A stretch of DNA of 48,149 nt from an uncultured Prevotellaceae bacterium (GTDB taxonomy: Bacteria; Bacteroidota; Bacteroidia; Bacteroidales; Bacteroidaceae), in assembly GCA_946404865.1 (NCBI GenBank), contig CAMJFC010000014.1, forward strand, positions 1 through 48,149, given 5' to 3'. The position numbers and the translations under genes were made by a program. Below, in pieces: positions 16,397 to 25,971 of this stretch (positions are counted from its first letter, which is position 1; each line of letters starts with the position of its first letter). Below the pieces are notes generated by a model, which had not been told where the DNA came from, searched no databases, and was given only the letters and a program-made list of their open reading frames with translations.

Positions 16397-16427
16397 TTTG
16401 GTTAGTCGTTTTTTTTGTGTAATTTTG
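16397..16427 (+). promoter_or_regulatory. Promoter for the Sua5-ClC-fmt genes
   Basis: TTTG (16397-16400), 19-base spacer, TAATTTTG (16420-16427), 22 bases before the ATG of the Sua5-like gene. Confidence 0.8.
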
Positions 16428-16449
16428 TGGTCTTATTTTATTTCCAACA

Positions 16450-17022
16450 ATGACACCATACGATAAAGACGTCAGACAAGCCGTGGAGGTGATGCGAAAG
16501 GGTGGGGTGATACTATATCCTACAGACACCGTTTGGGGTATCGGATGCGATGCAACCAACCCCGAGGCCGTGGCAAAGGTTTATGCCATCAAACAGCGAG
16601 AAGACTCGAAGGCGATGATATGCCTTGTGGACAGCGATGCGCGGTTGCAGCGGTATGTGAGAAATGTGCCGGCGGTGGCGTGGGATGTGATGGAGCTGGC
16701 CGTCAAACCTACAACGGTGATTCTTGACGGAGCGGTTAATCTCGCACCCAACCTGATTGCGGAAGACGGGTCCGTGGCCATGAGAATCACGAAAGAACCG
16801 TTCTCCAAGGAGTTGTGCTACCGGTTCCAAAAACCTATCGTCTCCACCAGTGCGAATATCAGCGGGATGCCACCCGCACAGAATTATTGCGACTTGGATC
16901 CGCAACTCATCGAAGCCGTGGATTATGTTTGTACGTCCAGACGACAGGAGAAAAAGCCGCATACACCGTCTTCTATTATTAAAATTGACGGGTCGAGTGT
17001 CGTGACAATCATTAGGAAATAA
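16450..17022 (+). CDS. L-threonylcarbamoyladenylate synthase (Sua5/YrdC family)
   Basis: A 190-residue YrdC-domain protein. It makes threonylcarbamoyl-AMP from threonine, bicarbonate and ATP for the t6A37 modification of tRNAs that read ANN codons. Family signatures are visible: GGVILYPTDTVWGIGCDA near the N-terminus, KQREDSKAM, and the late block PIVSTSANISGMPP. The length fits the short YrdC/TsaC type without the extra Sua5 domain. It has a consensus promoter and is followed closely by the ClC and fmt genes, so the three are probably one transcript. Identification is firm. Confidence 0.92.
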   Translation: MTPYDKDVRQAVEVMRKGGVILYPTDTVWGIGCDATNPEAVAKVYAIKQREDSKAMICLVDSDARLQRYVRNVPAVAWDVMELAVKPTTVILDGAVNLAPNLIAEDGSVAMRITKEPFSKELCYRFQKPIVSTSANISGMPPAQNYCDLDPQLIEAVDYVCTSRRQEKKPHTPSSIIKIDGSSVVTIIRK

Positions 17023-17043
17023 CACTATCCTTACGTGTCGGTC

Positions 17044-18837
17044 ATGCAAAAGAAAATGCACACGGTTGTATCCAATTTGTTATCGTGGAGAAAACGATAT
17101 ATCAGCGATAAACACCTTACACTGATTCTCGCTTTCTTCGTCGGTATCTTTGCGGCCGTCGCGGCGTGGATCTTGCATAGCCTTATCAATCAGATTGAAC
17201 ACCTGCTCACCTCCGGGTTTGAATATCAGTCGTACAACTGGCTCTATCTGCTTTTCCCCATTTTCGGTATCTATCTGACATCTCTCTTCGTCAAATATGT
17301 GGTGAGGGATAATATCAGCCACGGCATCACACGCATCTTGTATGCCATCAGCAGAAAACAGGCCAGACTCAAACGGCATAACTGCTGGAGCTCGGTCATC
17401 GCATCAGCTATGACCATCGGATTCGGCGGCTCTGTCGGTGCTGAGGCACCTATCGTACTCACAGGGTCGGCCATCGGGAGCAATCTCGGACAGATGTTCC
17501 ATATGGACCGTAAGACGTTGATGGTGCTTGTCGGATGTGGTGCGTCGGCGGCTATCGCGGGCATCTTCAAAGCGCCAATCGCCGGATTGGTCTTTACGCT
17601 CGAGGTGCTCATGATTGACCTCACAATGGCTGCGCTGATGCCGATTCTCATTTCCTGCGTCACGGCAATGTGCTTCACATACCTCTTGGTGGGAGGCGAC
17701 TCGCTCTTCCATTTCCAACTCGACGGCGCATGGGCGATAGAGCGGGTGCCGGCAACCATCCTTCTTGGGGTCTTCTGCGGTCTCATCAGCCTCTACTTCA
17801 TTCGCATGATGACAGCGTGCGAAGGAATGTTCAAAAAGATGAAAGAACATCGATATGTGAAACTGCTGGTGGGGGGCGTTATCCTCAGTGGACTGATTTT
17901 CCTGTTCCCGTCGCTTTACGGCGAAGGATATAACAGCATCAATGTGCTGCTCAACGGGCGCAGCGAGGCGGAATGGAACGGGGTCATGGGCAATTCGCTG
18001 TTCTACGGACAGGGTAATCTGCTCATCTTATACATTGCTCTCGTGCTGCTGACGAAGGTGTTTGCCACCTCGGCCACCAACGGAGCCGGAGGATGTGGCG
18101 GTACGTTCGCACCATCGTTGTTCATTGGCGCTTTCGGGGGATTCCTCTTCGCCAGGGTGTGGAATGTCAACCAAATCGGGGTGTTCGTTCCGGAGAAGAA
18201 TTTCACTCTTCTGGGCATGGCTGGCGTCATGGCCGGTGTGATGCATGCTCCGCTCACGGGGATTTTCCTCATTGCCGAACTCACCGGGGGTTATCAGTTG
18301 TTCCTGCCGCTCATGATTGTCAGTATTTGTGCCTATCTCACCATCATCATATTCGAGCCCCATAGCATCTATGGCATGCGGCTGGCGAAAGAAGGCAATT
18401 TGCTCACACACCATACCGACCACTCGGTGCTCACGCTCATGAGCTTGGAGAGTGTCATCGACAGGGATTTCCAGACCGTCAAAAAGGACATGGAACTTGG
18501 AAAACTCGTTCATGCCTTCAGCCGTAGCAAGTCTATCCTATTGCCTGTGCTCGATGATGCGGGCACGTTGCTTGGAGAGATCGACTTCACCAAAATCAGA
18601 CACGTCGTCTTCCGGACGGAACTGTATCATCATTTTACGGTGGCACAACTCATGGCTCCGCCTGTGGCTACACTCGGACAAAACGACCCCATGGAGGATG
18701 TCATGCGGACGTTTGAACAAACCAACGCGCAGCAACTGCCCGTGACCGATACGGCCAACCGGCTCATCGGGTATGTGTCAAGGGCAAGAATGTACACCAT
18801 GTATCGGAAAATGGTCGCTGACTATTCGGCTGACTAA
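17044..18837 (+). CDS. ClC-type chloride channel/transporter with CBS domains
   Basis: A 597-residue membrane protein of the ClC family. It has about ten hydrophobic helices over residues 20-440. The pore signatures are visible: GFGGSVGAEAPIVLTGSAIG (the GxxGxE motif with the gating Glu) and NGAGGCGGTFAPSLFIGA (GxFxP motif). Two C-terminal CBS domains follow (about 450-590; first around DRDFQTVKKDMELGKLVH, second around QLMAPPVATLGQND), probably sensing nucleotides. Whether it is a channel or an H+/Cl- exchanger cannot be settled by eye. A GTG at 17035 is an in-frame alternative start. It lies 21 bases after the Sua5 gene and 34 bases before fmt. Confidence 0.9.
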   Translation: MQKKMHTVVSNLLSWRKRYISDKHLTLILAFFVGIFAAVAAWILHSLINQIEHLLTSGFEYQSYNWLYLLFPIFGIYLTSLFVKYVVRDNISHGITRILYAISRKQARLKRHNCWSSVIASAMTIGFGGSVGAEAPIVLTGSAIGSNLGQMFHMDRKTLMVLVGCGASAAIAGIFKAPIAGLVFTLEVLMIDLTMAALMPILISCVTAMCFTYLLVGGDSLFHFQLDGAWAIERVPATILLGVFCGLISLYFIRMMTACEGMFKKMKEHRYVKLLVGGVILSGLIFLFPSLYGEGYNSINVLLNGRSEAEWNGVMGNSLFYGQGNLLILYIALVLLTKVFATSATNGAGGCGGTFAPSLFIGAFGGFLFARVWNVNQIGVFVPEKNFTLLGMAGVMAGVMHAPLTGIFLIAELTGGYQLFLPLMIVSICAYLTIIIFEPHSIYGMRLAKEGNLLTHHTDHSVLTLMSLESVIDRDFQTVKKDMELGKLVHAFSRSKSILLPVLDDAGTLLGEIDFTKIRHVVFRTELYHHFTVAQLMAPPVATLGQNDPMEDVMRTFEQTNAQQLPVTDTANRLIGYVSRARMYTMYRKMVADYSAD

Positions 18838-18871
18838 TGTTTTTCAGTCAACTTTATTCATTACGCATATC

Positions 18872-19852
18872 ATGACCAAAGAACAATTGCGAATCATCTT
18901 TATGGGCACACCCGAATTTGCTGTCGCCTCGCTCAAAGCATTGGTGGAGGGCGGATTCAATGTGGTGGCTGTCGTCACGCAACCCGACAAACCGGTGGGA
19001 CGACATGGGAGTGTGCTGCAACCCTCGGAAGTGAAAAAATATGCGGTGCAACAGAAGATTCCTGTCTTGCAACCCGAAAAAATGAAGGACGAGGATTTTC
19101 TTGCGCAACTGAGGTCTTTCCAAGCCGACCTGCAGGTTGTCGTCGCTTTCCGAATGCTTCCAGAAGTGGTGTGGGATATGCCCCGCTACGGCACGTTCAA
19201 TGTCCATGCCGCACTGCTGCCGCAATACAGAGGGGCGGCTCCCATCAATTGGGCTGTCATCAACGGAGAAATGATAACGGGCATCACCACGTTCTTCCTG
19301 GACCATGACATCGACACCGGGAAAATCATCATGCAGGCTCCTTTTGAGATTCCCGACGAGGCGGATGTGGAGTATGTCTATGATGGACTGATGACGCTCG
19401 GCGCGAAACTGTGTATCGATACCGTCAATGCCATTATTGAAAACGATGGACAGGTGGAGGCCATGCCGCAAGATGAGTTGGTGTCGGGCGATATGGTGTT
19501 GCATCCTGCACCGAAAATTTTCAAGGAGACATGTCGCATCGACTGGACACTAAGCACCAAGCGCATGTATGATTTTATCCGCGGACTGAGTCCTTATCCG
19601 GGGGCATGGACGACCCTCAGACACGGGCAGGAACAACCGGTGGTCGTCAAAATCTTTAGGACCGAGAAATGTGATGCCATCAAAGGATATGAAGAGCCCG
19701 GATTGGTGCTGACCAACCAAAAGGGACTGTTCGTGACCACAACCGACGGTTCTTTGAGAATCCTTTCGCTGCAATTGGCAGGGAAAAAGAGAATGGAGGC
19801 GGCTGATTTCCTGAACGGATTCCGCGATGATGGCACTTGGACGCTCGAATGA
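18872..19852 (+). CDS. fmt: Methionyl-tRNA formyltransferase
   Basis: A 326-residue enzyme that formylates initiator Met-tRNA using 10-formyltetrahydrofolate. The start MTKEQLRIIFMGTPEFAVAS is typical. The catalytic block NVHAALLPQYRGAAPINWAV carries the conserved Asn and His, and the conserved Asp lies in DHDIDTG. The C-terminal tRNA-binding domain (FIRGLSPYPGAWTTLR) is complete. I start at ATG 18872, the only Met giving the family N-terminus; upstream codons overlap the ClC gene. It probably ends the Sua5-ClC-fmt unit. Identification is secure. Confidence 0.96.
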   Translation: MTKEQLRIIFMGTPEFAVASLKALVEGGFNVVAVVTQPDKPVGRHGSVLQPSEVKKYAVQQKIPVLQPEKMKDEDFLAQLRSFQADLQVVVAFRMLPEVVWDMPRYGTFNVHAALLPQYRGAAPINWAVINGEMITGITTFFLDHDIDTGKIIMQAPFEIPDEADVEYVYDGLMTLGAKLCIDTVNAIIENDGQVEAMPQDELVSGDMVLHPAPKIFKETCRIDWTLSTKRMYDFIRGLSPYPGAWTTLRHGQEQPVVVKIFRTEKCDAIKGYEEPGLVLTNQKGLFVTTTDGSLRILSLQLAGKKRMEAADFLNGFRDDGTWTLE

Positions 19853-19908
19853 CTACACTCTACCGTCAGCGCGAAAACCATCCCTATCCAAAAAACAAAG
19901 CGTTTTAT

Positions 19909-19939
19909 TTTGTTTTCTCTTTTATTTGATGTATTTTTG
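19909..19939 (+). promoter_or_regulatory. Promoter for manC-gmd-fcl-rfbC
   Basis: TTTG (19909-19912), 19-base spacer, TATTTTTG (19932-19939), 17 bases before the manC ATG. Confidence 0.8.
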
Positions 19940-19956
19940 CAAAAAAATAGAAGGTT

Positions 19957-21027
19957 ATGATTCAATCTAATAATCACCTCGTCATCATGGCGGGCGGTGT
20001 AGGTAGTAGGTTCTGGCCCATGAGCACGGCTGAAAACCCAAAACAGTTTATTGATGTGCTGGGAGTAGGACGCTCACTGTTACAGCTCACATACGACCGG
20101 TTCGCAGGAATATGTCCACCGAAAAACGTGTGGATTGTGACGAACAAAAAGTATGCGGACATTTGTCATGAGCAACTGCCCGAGGTGCCATTGACCAATA
20201 TCCTGTGCGAGCCGTGTAGGAGAAACACGGCTCCATGTATCGCATACGTCAGTTGGAGGATTAAAACGATCAATCCGAAGGCGAATGTCGTCATCACGCC
20301 CAGCGACCATATTGTGATGAACGAAAATGAGTTCAGGCGTGTGATACAGCAGTGCATGGTCTTTACCTCTGAAACCGATGCGATTGTCACGCTTGGCATG
20401 AAACCCACACGGCCGGAAACGGGTTATGGCTATATCCAGGCCGACCTGACCGCTTCGTCGCTGACGAATAAAGAAATCTTCAGGGTGGATTCGTTTAGGG
20501 AGAAACCTGACCTTGAAACAGCACAGAAATATATCCAACAGAAAAGTTATTTCTGGAATGCCGGTATCTTCATCTGGAGCGTCAGCACCATTGTTAATGC
20601 CTTTAGGGTGTATCAGCCTTCACTCAGCAAACAATTCGAATCCATCGCTTCTATTTACGGGACGGAACAGGAACAACCGGTCATTGACAAGATTTACCCG
20701 GAGTGCGAGAGTATTTCTGTTGACTATGCCATTATGGAGAAAGCCGAGGAGATTTTCGTCTGTCCAGCTGATTTCGGCTGGAGCGACCTCGGCACGTGGG
20801 GCGCTTTGCTCACACAAACACCAAAAGACTTATATGGAAACGGGAAGATAGGCGACAACATCGCCCTCTTCGAGACACATAATTGTATCATCCATACCAC
20901 GGAGGAGAAAAAAGTGGTCATCCAAGGATTGGATGGCTATATCGTGGCCGAAAAAAACAACACATTACTCATCTGCCAGCTCTCAGAGGAACAGAGAATC
21001 AAACAGTTCTCAGGGGCTGACGTCTAA
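19957..21027 (+). CDS. manC: Mannose-1-phosphate guanylyltransferase
   Basis: A 356-residue nucleotidyltransferase that makes GDP-mannose from mannose-1-phosphate and GTP. The pyrophosphorylase signature is AGGVGSRFWPMSTAENPKQF at residues 12-31. VITPSDHIV and ETGYGYIQ are typical of the GDP-mannose branch, as are FREKPD, WNAGIFIWS, the late SVDYAIMEKAEE and FGWSDLGTW. It lacks the C-terminal phosphomannose-isomerase domain found in fused ManC proteins. It is the first gene of a tight operon whose next two products (Gmd, Fcl) turn GDP-mannose into GDP-L-fucose, which fixes its role. Confidence 0.94.
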   Translation: MIQSNNHLVIMAGGVGSRFWPMSTAENPKQFIDVLGVGRSLLQLTYDRFAGICPPKNVWIVTNKKYADICHEQLPEVPLTNILCEPCRRNTAPCIAYVSWRIKTINPKANVVITPSDHIVMNENEFRRVIQQCMVFTSETDAIVTLGMKPTRPETGYGYIQADLTASSLTNKEIFRVDSFREKPDLETAQKYIQQKSYFWNAGIFIWSVSTIVNAFRVYQPSLSKQFESIASIYGTEQEQPVIDKIYPECESISVDYAIMEKAEEIFVCPADFGWSDLGTWGALLTQTPKDLYGNGKIGDNIALFETHNCIIHTTEEKKVVIQGLDGYIVAEKNNTLLICQLSEEQRIKQFSGADV

Positions 21028-21036
21028 TGAATATCC

Positions 21037-22125
21037 ATGCAACAAAGAAAAGTAGCTTTAATCACAGGTATTACAGGGCAGGACGGCTCCTACCTGGCTG
21101 AGTTCTTAATCGAAAAAGGTTACGAAGTGCACGGTCTGCTCAGACGCTCTTCGTCTTTCAACACGGCGCGTATCGAACACCTTTATCTCGATGAATGGGT
21201 CAGAGACATGAAACAGAAAAGACTGGTCAATCTGCACTGGGCGGATATGACCGACTCGTCGTCGCTCATACGTATCATCGGCGAAACAAAACCCACTGAG
21301 ATTTACAACCTTGCGGCGCAAAGCCATGTCAAAGTGTCGTTTGATGTGCCCGAATATACGGCGGAGACGGATGCCGTCGGTGTGCTCCGGCTCTTAGAAG
21401 CCGTGCGCATTTGCGGACTGGAGAAAGAGTGCCATATCTATCAGGCTTCGACCTCTGAACTCTTCGGACTCGTACAGGAGGTGCCGCAAAAGGAGACAAC
21501 TCCGTTCTATCCCCGGTCGCCCTACGGTGTGGCTAAACTCTATGGATTCTGGATTATGAAGAATTACAGGGAGTCGTACGGGATGTATTGTTGCAATGGC
21601 ATCCTTTTCAATCATGAGAGTGAGAGAAGGGGCGAAACGTTTGTGACCAGGAAAATCACGCTCGCTGCCGCACGTATCGCTCAGGGCTATCAGGATAAGC
21701 TCTATTTGGGTAATCTCAATTCGCTTAGAGACTGGGGATATGCGCGCGATTATGTGGAGTGCATGTGGCTCATCCTGCAACAAACGCAACCCGATGATTT
21801 CGTCATCGCCACAGGTGAATATCATACTGTCAGGGAATTTGCTACACTGGCATTTAAAGAAGTGGGCATTGAACTGGAATGGAAAGGCGAAGGCGTTGAG
21901 GAAAAAGGATTTGACAAGAAAACGGGTAAGGCGATAGTTGAAGTCGACCCGAAATATTTCAGACCTGCAGAGGTGGACCAACTGTTGGGCGACCCCACCA
22001 AGGCGAAGACGGTATTGGGGTGGAACCCGAGAAAAACGACTTTCGAACAATTGGTCAAAATCATGGTGGAGCACGATATGAAGTTCGTGCATAAGCTCTA
22101 TCTCAAATCTCAGATTGCGGAATGA
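21037..22125 (+). CDS. gmd: GDP-mannose 4,6-dehydratase
   Basis: A 362-residue extended short-chain dehydrogenase that converts GDP-mannose to GDP-4-keto-6-deoxymannose, keeping NADP bound. The Rossmann motif is [15 protein letters not shown]. The catalytic YxxxK lies in [14 protein letters not shown] and the conserved Ser/Thr in [26 protein letters not shown] is diagnostic of Gmd. It starts 9 bases after manC and overlaps fcl by 4 bases (ATGA at 22122-22125), indicating translational coupling. Identification is secure. Confidence 0.97.
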   Translation: MQQRKVALITGITGQDGSYLAEFLIEKGYEVHGLLRRSSSFNTARIEHLYLDEWVRDMKQKRLVNLHWADMTDSSSLIRIIGETKPTEIYNLAAQSHVKVSFDVPEYTAETDAVGVLRLLEAVRICGLEKECHIYQASTSELFGLVQEVPQKETTPFYPRSPYGVAKLYGFWIMKNYRESYGMYCCNGILFNHESERRGETFVTRKITLAAARIAQGYQDKLYLGNLNSLRDWGYARDYVECMWLILQQTQPDDFVIATGEYHTVREFATLAFKEVGIELEWKGEGVEEKGFDKKTGKAIVEVDPKYFRPAEVDQLLGDPTKAKTVLGWNPRKTTFEQLVKIMVEHDMKFVHKLYLKSQIAE

Positions 22126-23288
22126 CTCTCGGAAAAGATACGAAAATATATGTGGCCGGACATCGCGGACTCGTGGGGTCTGCCATTTGGAAAAACCTGG
22201 AGCAAAGAGGATACCATAACCTCGTCGGAAGAACACACGCCGAGTTGGACCTGACGGAACAAAACGAGGTGAGGCGGTTCTTCGATGAGGAACAACCCCA
22301 AGCCGTGGTGCTGGCGGCTGCTTTCGTAGGGGGCATTATGGCCAATTCGCTCTATCGGGCGGATTTTATCATGCAAAACATGAAGATACAATGCGACGTC
22401 ATCAGCGAAGCGTATCGACATGGGGTAAAAAAGCTGCTCTTCCTCGGCTCGACTTGCATCTATCCCAAGAATGCTCCTCAACCCATGAAAGAGGAAGCAC
22501 TGCTCACATCGCCACTTGAATATACCAACGAGGAGTATGCCATCGCGAAAATCGCGGGACTCAAAATGTGTGAAAGCTACAACCTGCAATACGGCACGAA
22601 CTATATTGCGGTGATGCCGACCAACCTCTATGGGCCGAATGATAACTTCCATCTGGAAAACAGCCACGTCATGCCTGCCATGATGAGAAAGGTGTTTCTC
22701 GCAAAGATGATGCACGACAACAACTGGAGTGCAGTCAGAAGCGACATGGATAAAAGACCGGTGGAGGGGATTGACGGAAAGGCAAGTCAGGAGCAAATCA
22801 TGCAGATTCTCGCCAAATATGGCATCTTCGATAACAAGGTGGTCTTGTGGGGCTCAGGCAAGCCTTTGAGAGAGTTCCTGTGGAGCGAAGATATGGCTGA
22901 TGCCTCTGTGTATGTCTTGCTCAACGTGGATTTTGCCGATATTATCGGCATTGAGAAATACTCTTCTGTGTTCTATGGCACAAAGACCGACGGACAAGTC
23001 AACAGAGATTCGAACCAGGGTAGGGGAGGCGCTATCCCCCAATTGGGTGAGATTCGCAATTGTCATATCAATGTTGGAACGGGCAAAGAACTGACCATCA
23101 GACAATTGTCGGAATTGGTGGCGCAGACGGTGGGATTTGAAGGGGTGATTGAGTTCGACCCCCAAAAACCAGATGGCACCCCCAGAAAACTAATCGATGT
23201 GGAGAAATTACATCGTTTGGGATGGCATCACCAAGTAGAGATTGAGGATGGGGTGAAGAAATTATTCAACTGGTATATTACACATTGA
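22122..23288 (+). CDS. fcl: GDP-L-fucose synthase
   Basis: A 388-residue epimerase/reductase (WcaG family) that converts the Gmd product to GDP-L-fucose with NADPH. The N-terminus [20 protein letters not shown] holds the GxxGxxG motif. The catalytic YxxxK lies in [16 protein letters not shown] and [16 protein letters not shown] is the conserved Ser/Cys region. E. coli Fcl has 321 residues; this protein is longer because of two inserts, one around 205-245 ([20 protein letters not shown]) and one around 285-310 ([16 protein letters not shown]). From memory, similar longer forms occur in other Bacteroidetes. The start codon overlaps the gmd stop. Confident call. Confidence 0.95.
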   Translation: MTLGKDTKIYVAGHRGLVGSAIWKNLEQRGYHNLVGRTHAELDLTEQNEVRRFFDEEQPQAVVLAAAFVGGIMANSLYRADFIMQNMKIQCDVISEAYRHGVKKLLFLGSTCIYPKNAPQPMKEEALLTSPLEYTNEEYAIAKIAGLKMCESYNLQYGTNYIAVMPTNLYGPNDNFHLENSHVMPAMMRKVFLAKMMHDNNWSAVRSDMDKRPVEGIDGKASQEQIMQILAKYGIFDNKVVLWGSGKPLREFLWSEDMADASVYVLLNVDFADIIGIEKYSSVFYGTKTDGQVNRDSNQGRGGAIPQLGEIRNCHINVGTGKELTIRQLSELVAQTVGFEGVIEFDPQKPDGTPRKLIDVEKLHRLGWHHQVEIEDGVKKLFNWYITH

Positions 23289-23290
23289 AA

Positions 23291-23860
23291 ATGAACATCA
23301 TAGAAACCAATATCAAAGGGGTCGTCATCCTCGAACCCAGAATCTTTAAAGATGACAGAGGCTATTTCTTCGAAGCATATTCCAAAAAAATCTTCGACAA
23401 GGAGGTGCAGGTCATCAATTTTGTGCAGGACAACGAAAGTAAATCGCAATATGGGGTGGTGCGTGGTCTCCACTACCAAAAGTTCCCCTTTGCTCAAAGC
23501 AAATTGGTGCGGGTCATCAAAGGGGCGGTGCTGGATGTTGCCGTGGACATTAGAAAAGGGTCTCCTACCTACGGGCAATACACGGTATGCGAACTGACGG
23601 AGGAGAACAAAAGGATGTTCTTCATCCCCAGGGGATTTGCTCATGGCTTCAGCGTGCTGAGCGAAGAGGCGATTTTCCAATACAAGTGCGATGAGTTCTA
23701 TCACCCTGAGAGCGAGGGGGCCATCGCCTGGGATGACCCTGACCTGAATATCGACTGGAGAATACCGAAGGACAAGATTATCCTCTCAGAAAAGGATAAG
23801 GCTCATCCCAGACTTCGTGATATTGAATCTCCTTTTGATATGAATATTTCGTTATATTGA
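23291..23860 (+). CDS. rfbC: dTDP-4-dehydrorhamnose 3,5-epimerase
   Basis: A 189-residue cupin-fold epimerase (RmlC) of the dTDP-L-rhamnose pathway. The catalytic region GVVRGLHYQKFPFAQSKLVR contains the conserved His, followed by GAVLDVAVDIRKGSPTYG and the late block PRGFAHGFSVLSE with YKCDEFYHPESEG. ATG 23291, two bases after the fcl stop, is preferred to a TTG at 23285 that overlaps it. It is the last gene of the manC operon, which otherwise makes GDP-fucose, so two sugar-nucleotide pathways share one transcript. It converges on glmS with only 3 bases between the stop codons and no hairpin, so the two transcripts must overlap. Confidence 0.94.
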   Translation: MNIIETNIKGVVILEPRIFKDDRGYFFEAYSKKIFDKEVQVINFVQDNESKSQYGVVRGLHYQKFPFAQSKLVRVIKGAVLDVAVDIRKGSPTYGQYTVCELTEENKRMFFIPRGFAHGFSVLSEEAIFQYKCDEFYHPESEGAIAWDDPDLNIDWRIPKDKIILSEKDKAHPRLRDIESPFDMNISLY

Positions 23861-23863
23861 CCC

Positions 23864-25720
23864 TTATTCCACCGTCACACTCTTAGCCAAATTACGGGGC
23901 TGGTCCACATTCAATCCTTTGGCTACGGCCACATGATAGGCCATTAACTGCAATGGGATGACGCTGAGCAGGGGTACTAAGGTGCCGAGGGTGTGGGGTA
24001 TCTCAATCGTGTATTCGGCCAGCTGACTCACGGCTTGGTCGCCTTCGGTCACAATGGCGATGATGCTCCCATTGCGGGCGCACACTTCCTGGATATTGCT
24101 CAGTATCTTTTTGTATAACTGGTGATGCGTGGCGATGAATATCACGGGCATCTCCTTGTCAACCAAAGCAATAGGACCGTGTTTCATCTCGGCAGCGGGA
24201 TAACCCTCTGCATGGATGTAGCTGATTTCCTTCAGTTTGAGGGCGCCTTCCATCGCTACAGGATAGTTATAACCCCGGCCCATATAAAGGGCATTGCGGG
24301 CATAGGTCAGTATGCGGGCGATATCTTGGATGTGACGGTCTTGTTGCAAAATCACTTCTATCTTCTCAGGTATCCGGGCCAACTCCTCGATATGCTCTTC
24401 GTAGTCCCTACGGCTGATGGTGCCTTTCTCCATGGCCAAGGCCAATGCAAACAGTGTCAACACGGTCACTTGACCGGTAAAGGCTTTGGTGGACGCTACG
24501 CCAATCTCGGGCCCCACGTGGATATAGATGCCGGTGTCTGAGGCACGGGCGATGCTTGAACCGACGGAGTTGACAATGCCGAAACACAAGGCGCCGTGTT
24601 CTTTGGCGAGATTGAAAGCTGCCAGGGTGTCGGCGGTCTCACCGCTTTGTGAGATGGCGATGACCACATCTCCCGGTTGGATGACGGGGTCACGATAACG
24701 AAACTCTGAAGCATACTCCACATCTACGGGAATCTTGCAGAACTGTTCTATCATCTGTTTGCCAATCAGGCCAGCATGCCAGCTCGTGCCACAGGCAACG
24801 ATGATGAAACGACGGGTACCGAGCAGTTCTTCCTTGTGTAACTCAATGGCACTCAACGTGATGCGATGCTCGTTCAAAAGCAGACGGCCACGCATGCAGT
24901 CGGAAATGCAGCGGGGCTGGTCGTAGATTTCTTTGAGCATATAATGTGCATAGCCGCCTTTCTCCAAACGGTCCAAATCCAAATCTACGTCTTTCACATC
25001 ATGCTCTATCTCTTCACGGGAGTTATTGAGATTCTTGACTTTGATGCTCTCGCCACGGCGAATCACGGCCACCTCATTGTCGTCTAAATACACAATATGC
25101 TTGGTGTAGCCCACGATGGGTACGGCATCCGAGGCAATGAAAAACTCTTCGTAATCATTGCCTACACCGATGACTAACGGACTGCTCTTGCGGGCGCATA
25201 TCAGTTCCTCCGGGTGTTCACGGTCTATCACGGCGATGGCGTAAGCACCGGCCACGCGACGCAAGGCATAAAGAACGGCCATGCCTAAATCGAGATGGAA
25301 ACGCTGTTGCACGAACTCTATCAGTTGTACCAGCACTTCGGTGTCGGTGCTGCTGCGAAAGGTATAACCTTTCTGGGTCAGGTATGCCTTGATGGAGGTG
25401 TAGTTTTCGATAATGCCGTTATGCACCAAAGCCAGACGACCGCTTTCTGATACATGTGGGTGGGCATTCACGGCAGAGGGTTCTCCGTGGGTGGCCCAGC
25501 GCGTATGGGCGATTCCCAACGTGCCGGAGGTGTCGCGCGAGGAGGCCAACTGCTCTAAATGACTCACCTTGCCCTTCTCCTTATACACGTTCAACTGCCC
25601 TTCGGCATTCATCAGGGCTACACCCGCAGAGTCGTAGCCTCTGTATTCTAAACGCTTCAAACCTTCTATCAGTATCGGATAAGCCTCACGATGACCAATG
25701 TAACCTACTATTCCACACAT
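23864..25720 (-). CDS. glmS: Glutamine-fructose-6-phosphate aminotransferase (isomerizing)
   Basis: A 618-residue enzyme that makes glucosamine-6-phosphate from fructose-6-phosphate and glutamine, the first step to UDP-GlcNAc for peptidoglycan and LPS. The N-terminal nucleophile Cys2 (MCGIVGYIG) and RLEYRGYDSAGVAL mark the glutaminase domain. HTRWATHGEPSAVNAHPH is also present. Two SIS domains follow (CGTSWHAGLIGKQMIEQFCK; SQSGETADTLAAF; MGRGYNYPVAMEGALKLKE). The C-terminal NLAKSVTVE is the usual end. The leader of about 100 bases does not show a glmS-ribozyme core that I can recognise. Secure identification. Confidence 0.97.
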   Translation of the reverse strand: MCGIVGYIGHREAYPILIEGLKRLEYRGYDSAGVALMNAEGQLNVYKEKGKVSHLEQLASSRDTSGTLGIAHTRWATHGEPSAVNAHPHVSESGRLALVHNGIIENYTSIKAYLTQKGYTFRSSTDTEVLVQLIEFVQQRFHLDLGMAVLYALRRVAGAYAIAVIDREHPEELICARKSSPLVIGVGNDYEEFFIASDAVPIVGYTKHIVYLDDNEVAVIRRGESIKVKNLNNSREEIEHDVKDVDLDLDRLEKGGYAHYMLKEIYDQPRCISDCMRGRLLLNEHRITLSAIELHKEELLGTRRFIIVACGTSWHAGLIGKQMIEQFCKIPVDVEYASEFRYRDPVIQPGDVVIAISQSGETADTLAAFNLAKEHGALCFGIVNSVGSSIARASDTGIYIHVGPEIGVASTKAFTGQVTVLTLFALALAMEKGTISRRDYEEHIEELARIPEKIEVILQQDRHIQDIARILTYARNALYMGRGYNYPVAMEGALKLKEISYIHAEGYPAAEMKHGPIALVDKEMPVIFIATHHQLYKKILSNIQEVCARNGSIIAIVTEGDQAVSQLAEYTIEIPHTLGTLVPLLSVIPLQLMAYHVAVAKGLNVDQPRNLAKSVTVE

Positions 25721-25796
25721 AGCTTTGTATTTTTTGTTCTTTTTGGAAAACTAAATACACTTTTATTTTATTGCCTGTGTGACTCTAATAAAATCT

Positions 25797-25874
25797 TATT
25801 TTTGTAGTAAAATGTCAATCTGTGCAAAATAACAACAAAAAAATGACAGTTTTAAATCTTTTGGAGTAACTTTG
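25797..25874 (+). promoter_or_regulatory. Candidate -7 elements for the protease gene
   Basis: Two TAnnTTTG matches lie upstream of the protease gene: TATTTTTG (25797-25804) and TAACTTTG (25867-25874). The nearer one leaves a leader of about 95 bases. Neither has a good TTTG at -33. The 251-base divergent gap with glmS holds nothing else recognisable. Confidence 0.4.
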
Positions 25875-25971
25875 CCTGTGTTTTTTACGCATAGCGCTTT
25901 GTCAGGGCGCACATTTTAATGGAATAAGTCTCAACTTTTGTCGGTTGAAGGAGTTGAGCGAATGTGAAACA

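Noticed and set aside
21394..22236. A 280-codon open frame antisense to gmd
   Set aside because: Shadow of an unambiguous enzyme gene.
25721..25830. glmS ribozyme in the glmS leader
   Set aside because: The leader is too short and AT-rich and shows no ribozyme core that I recognise.
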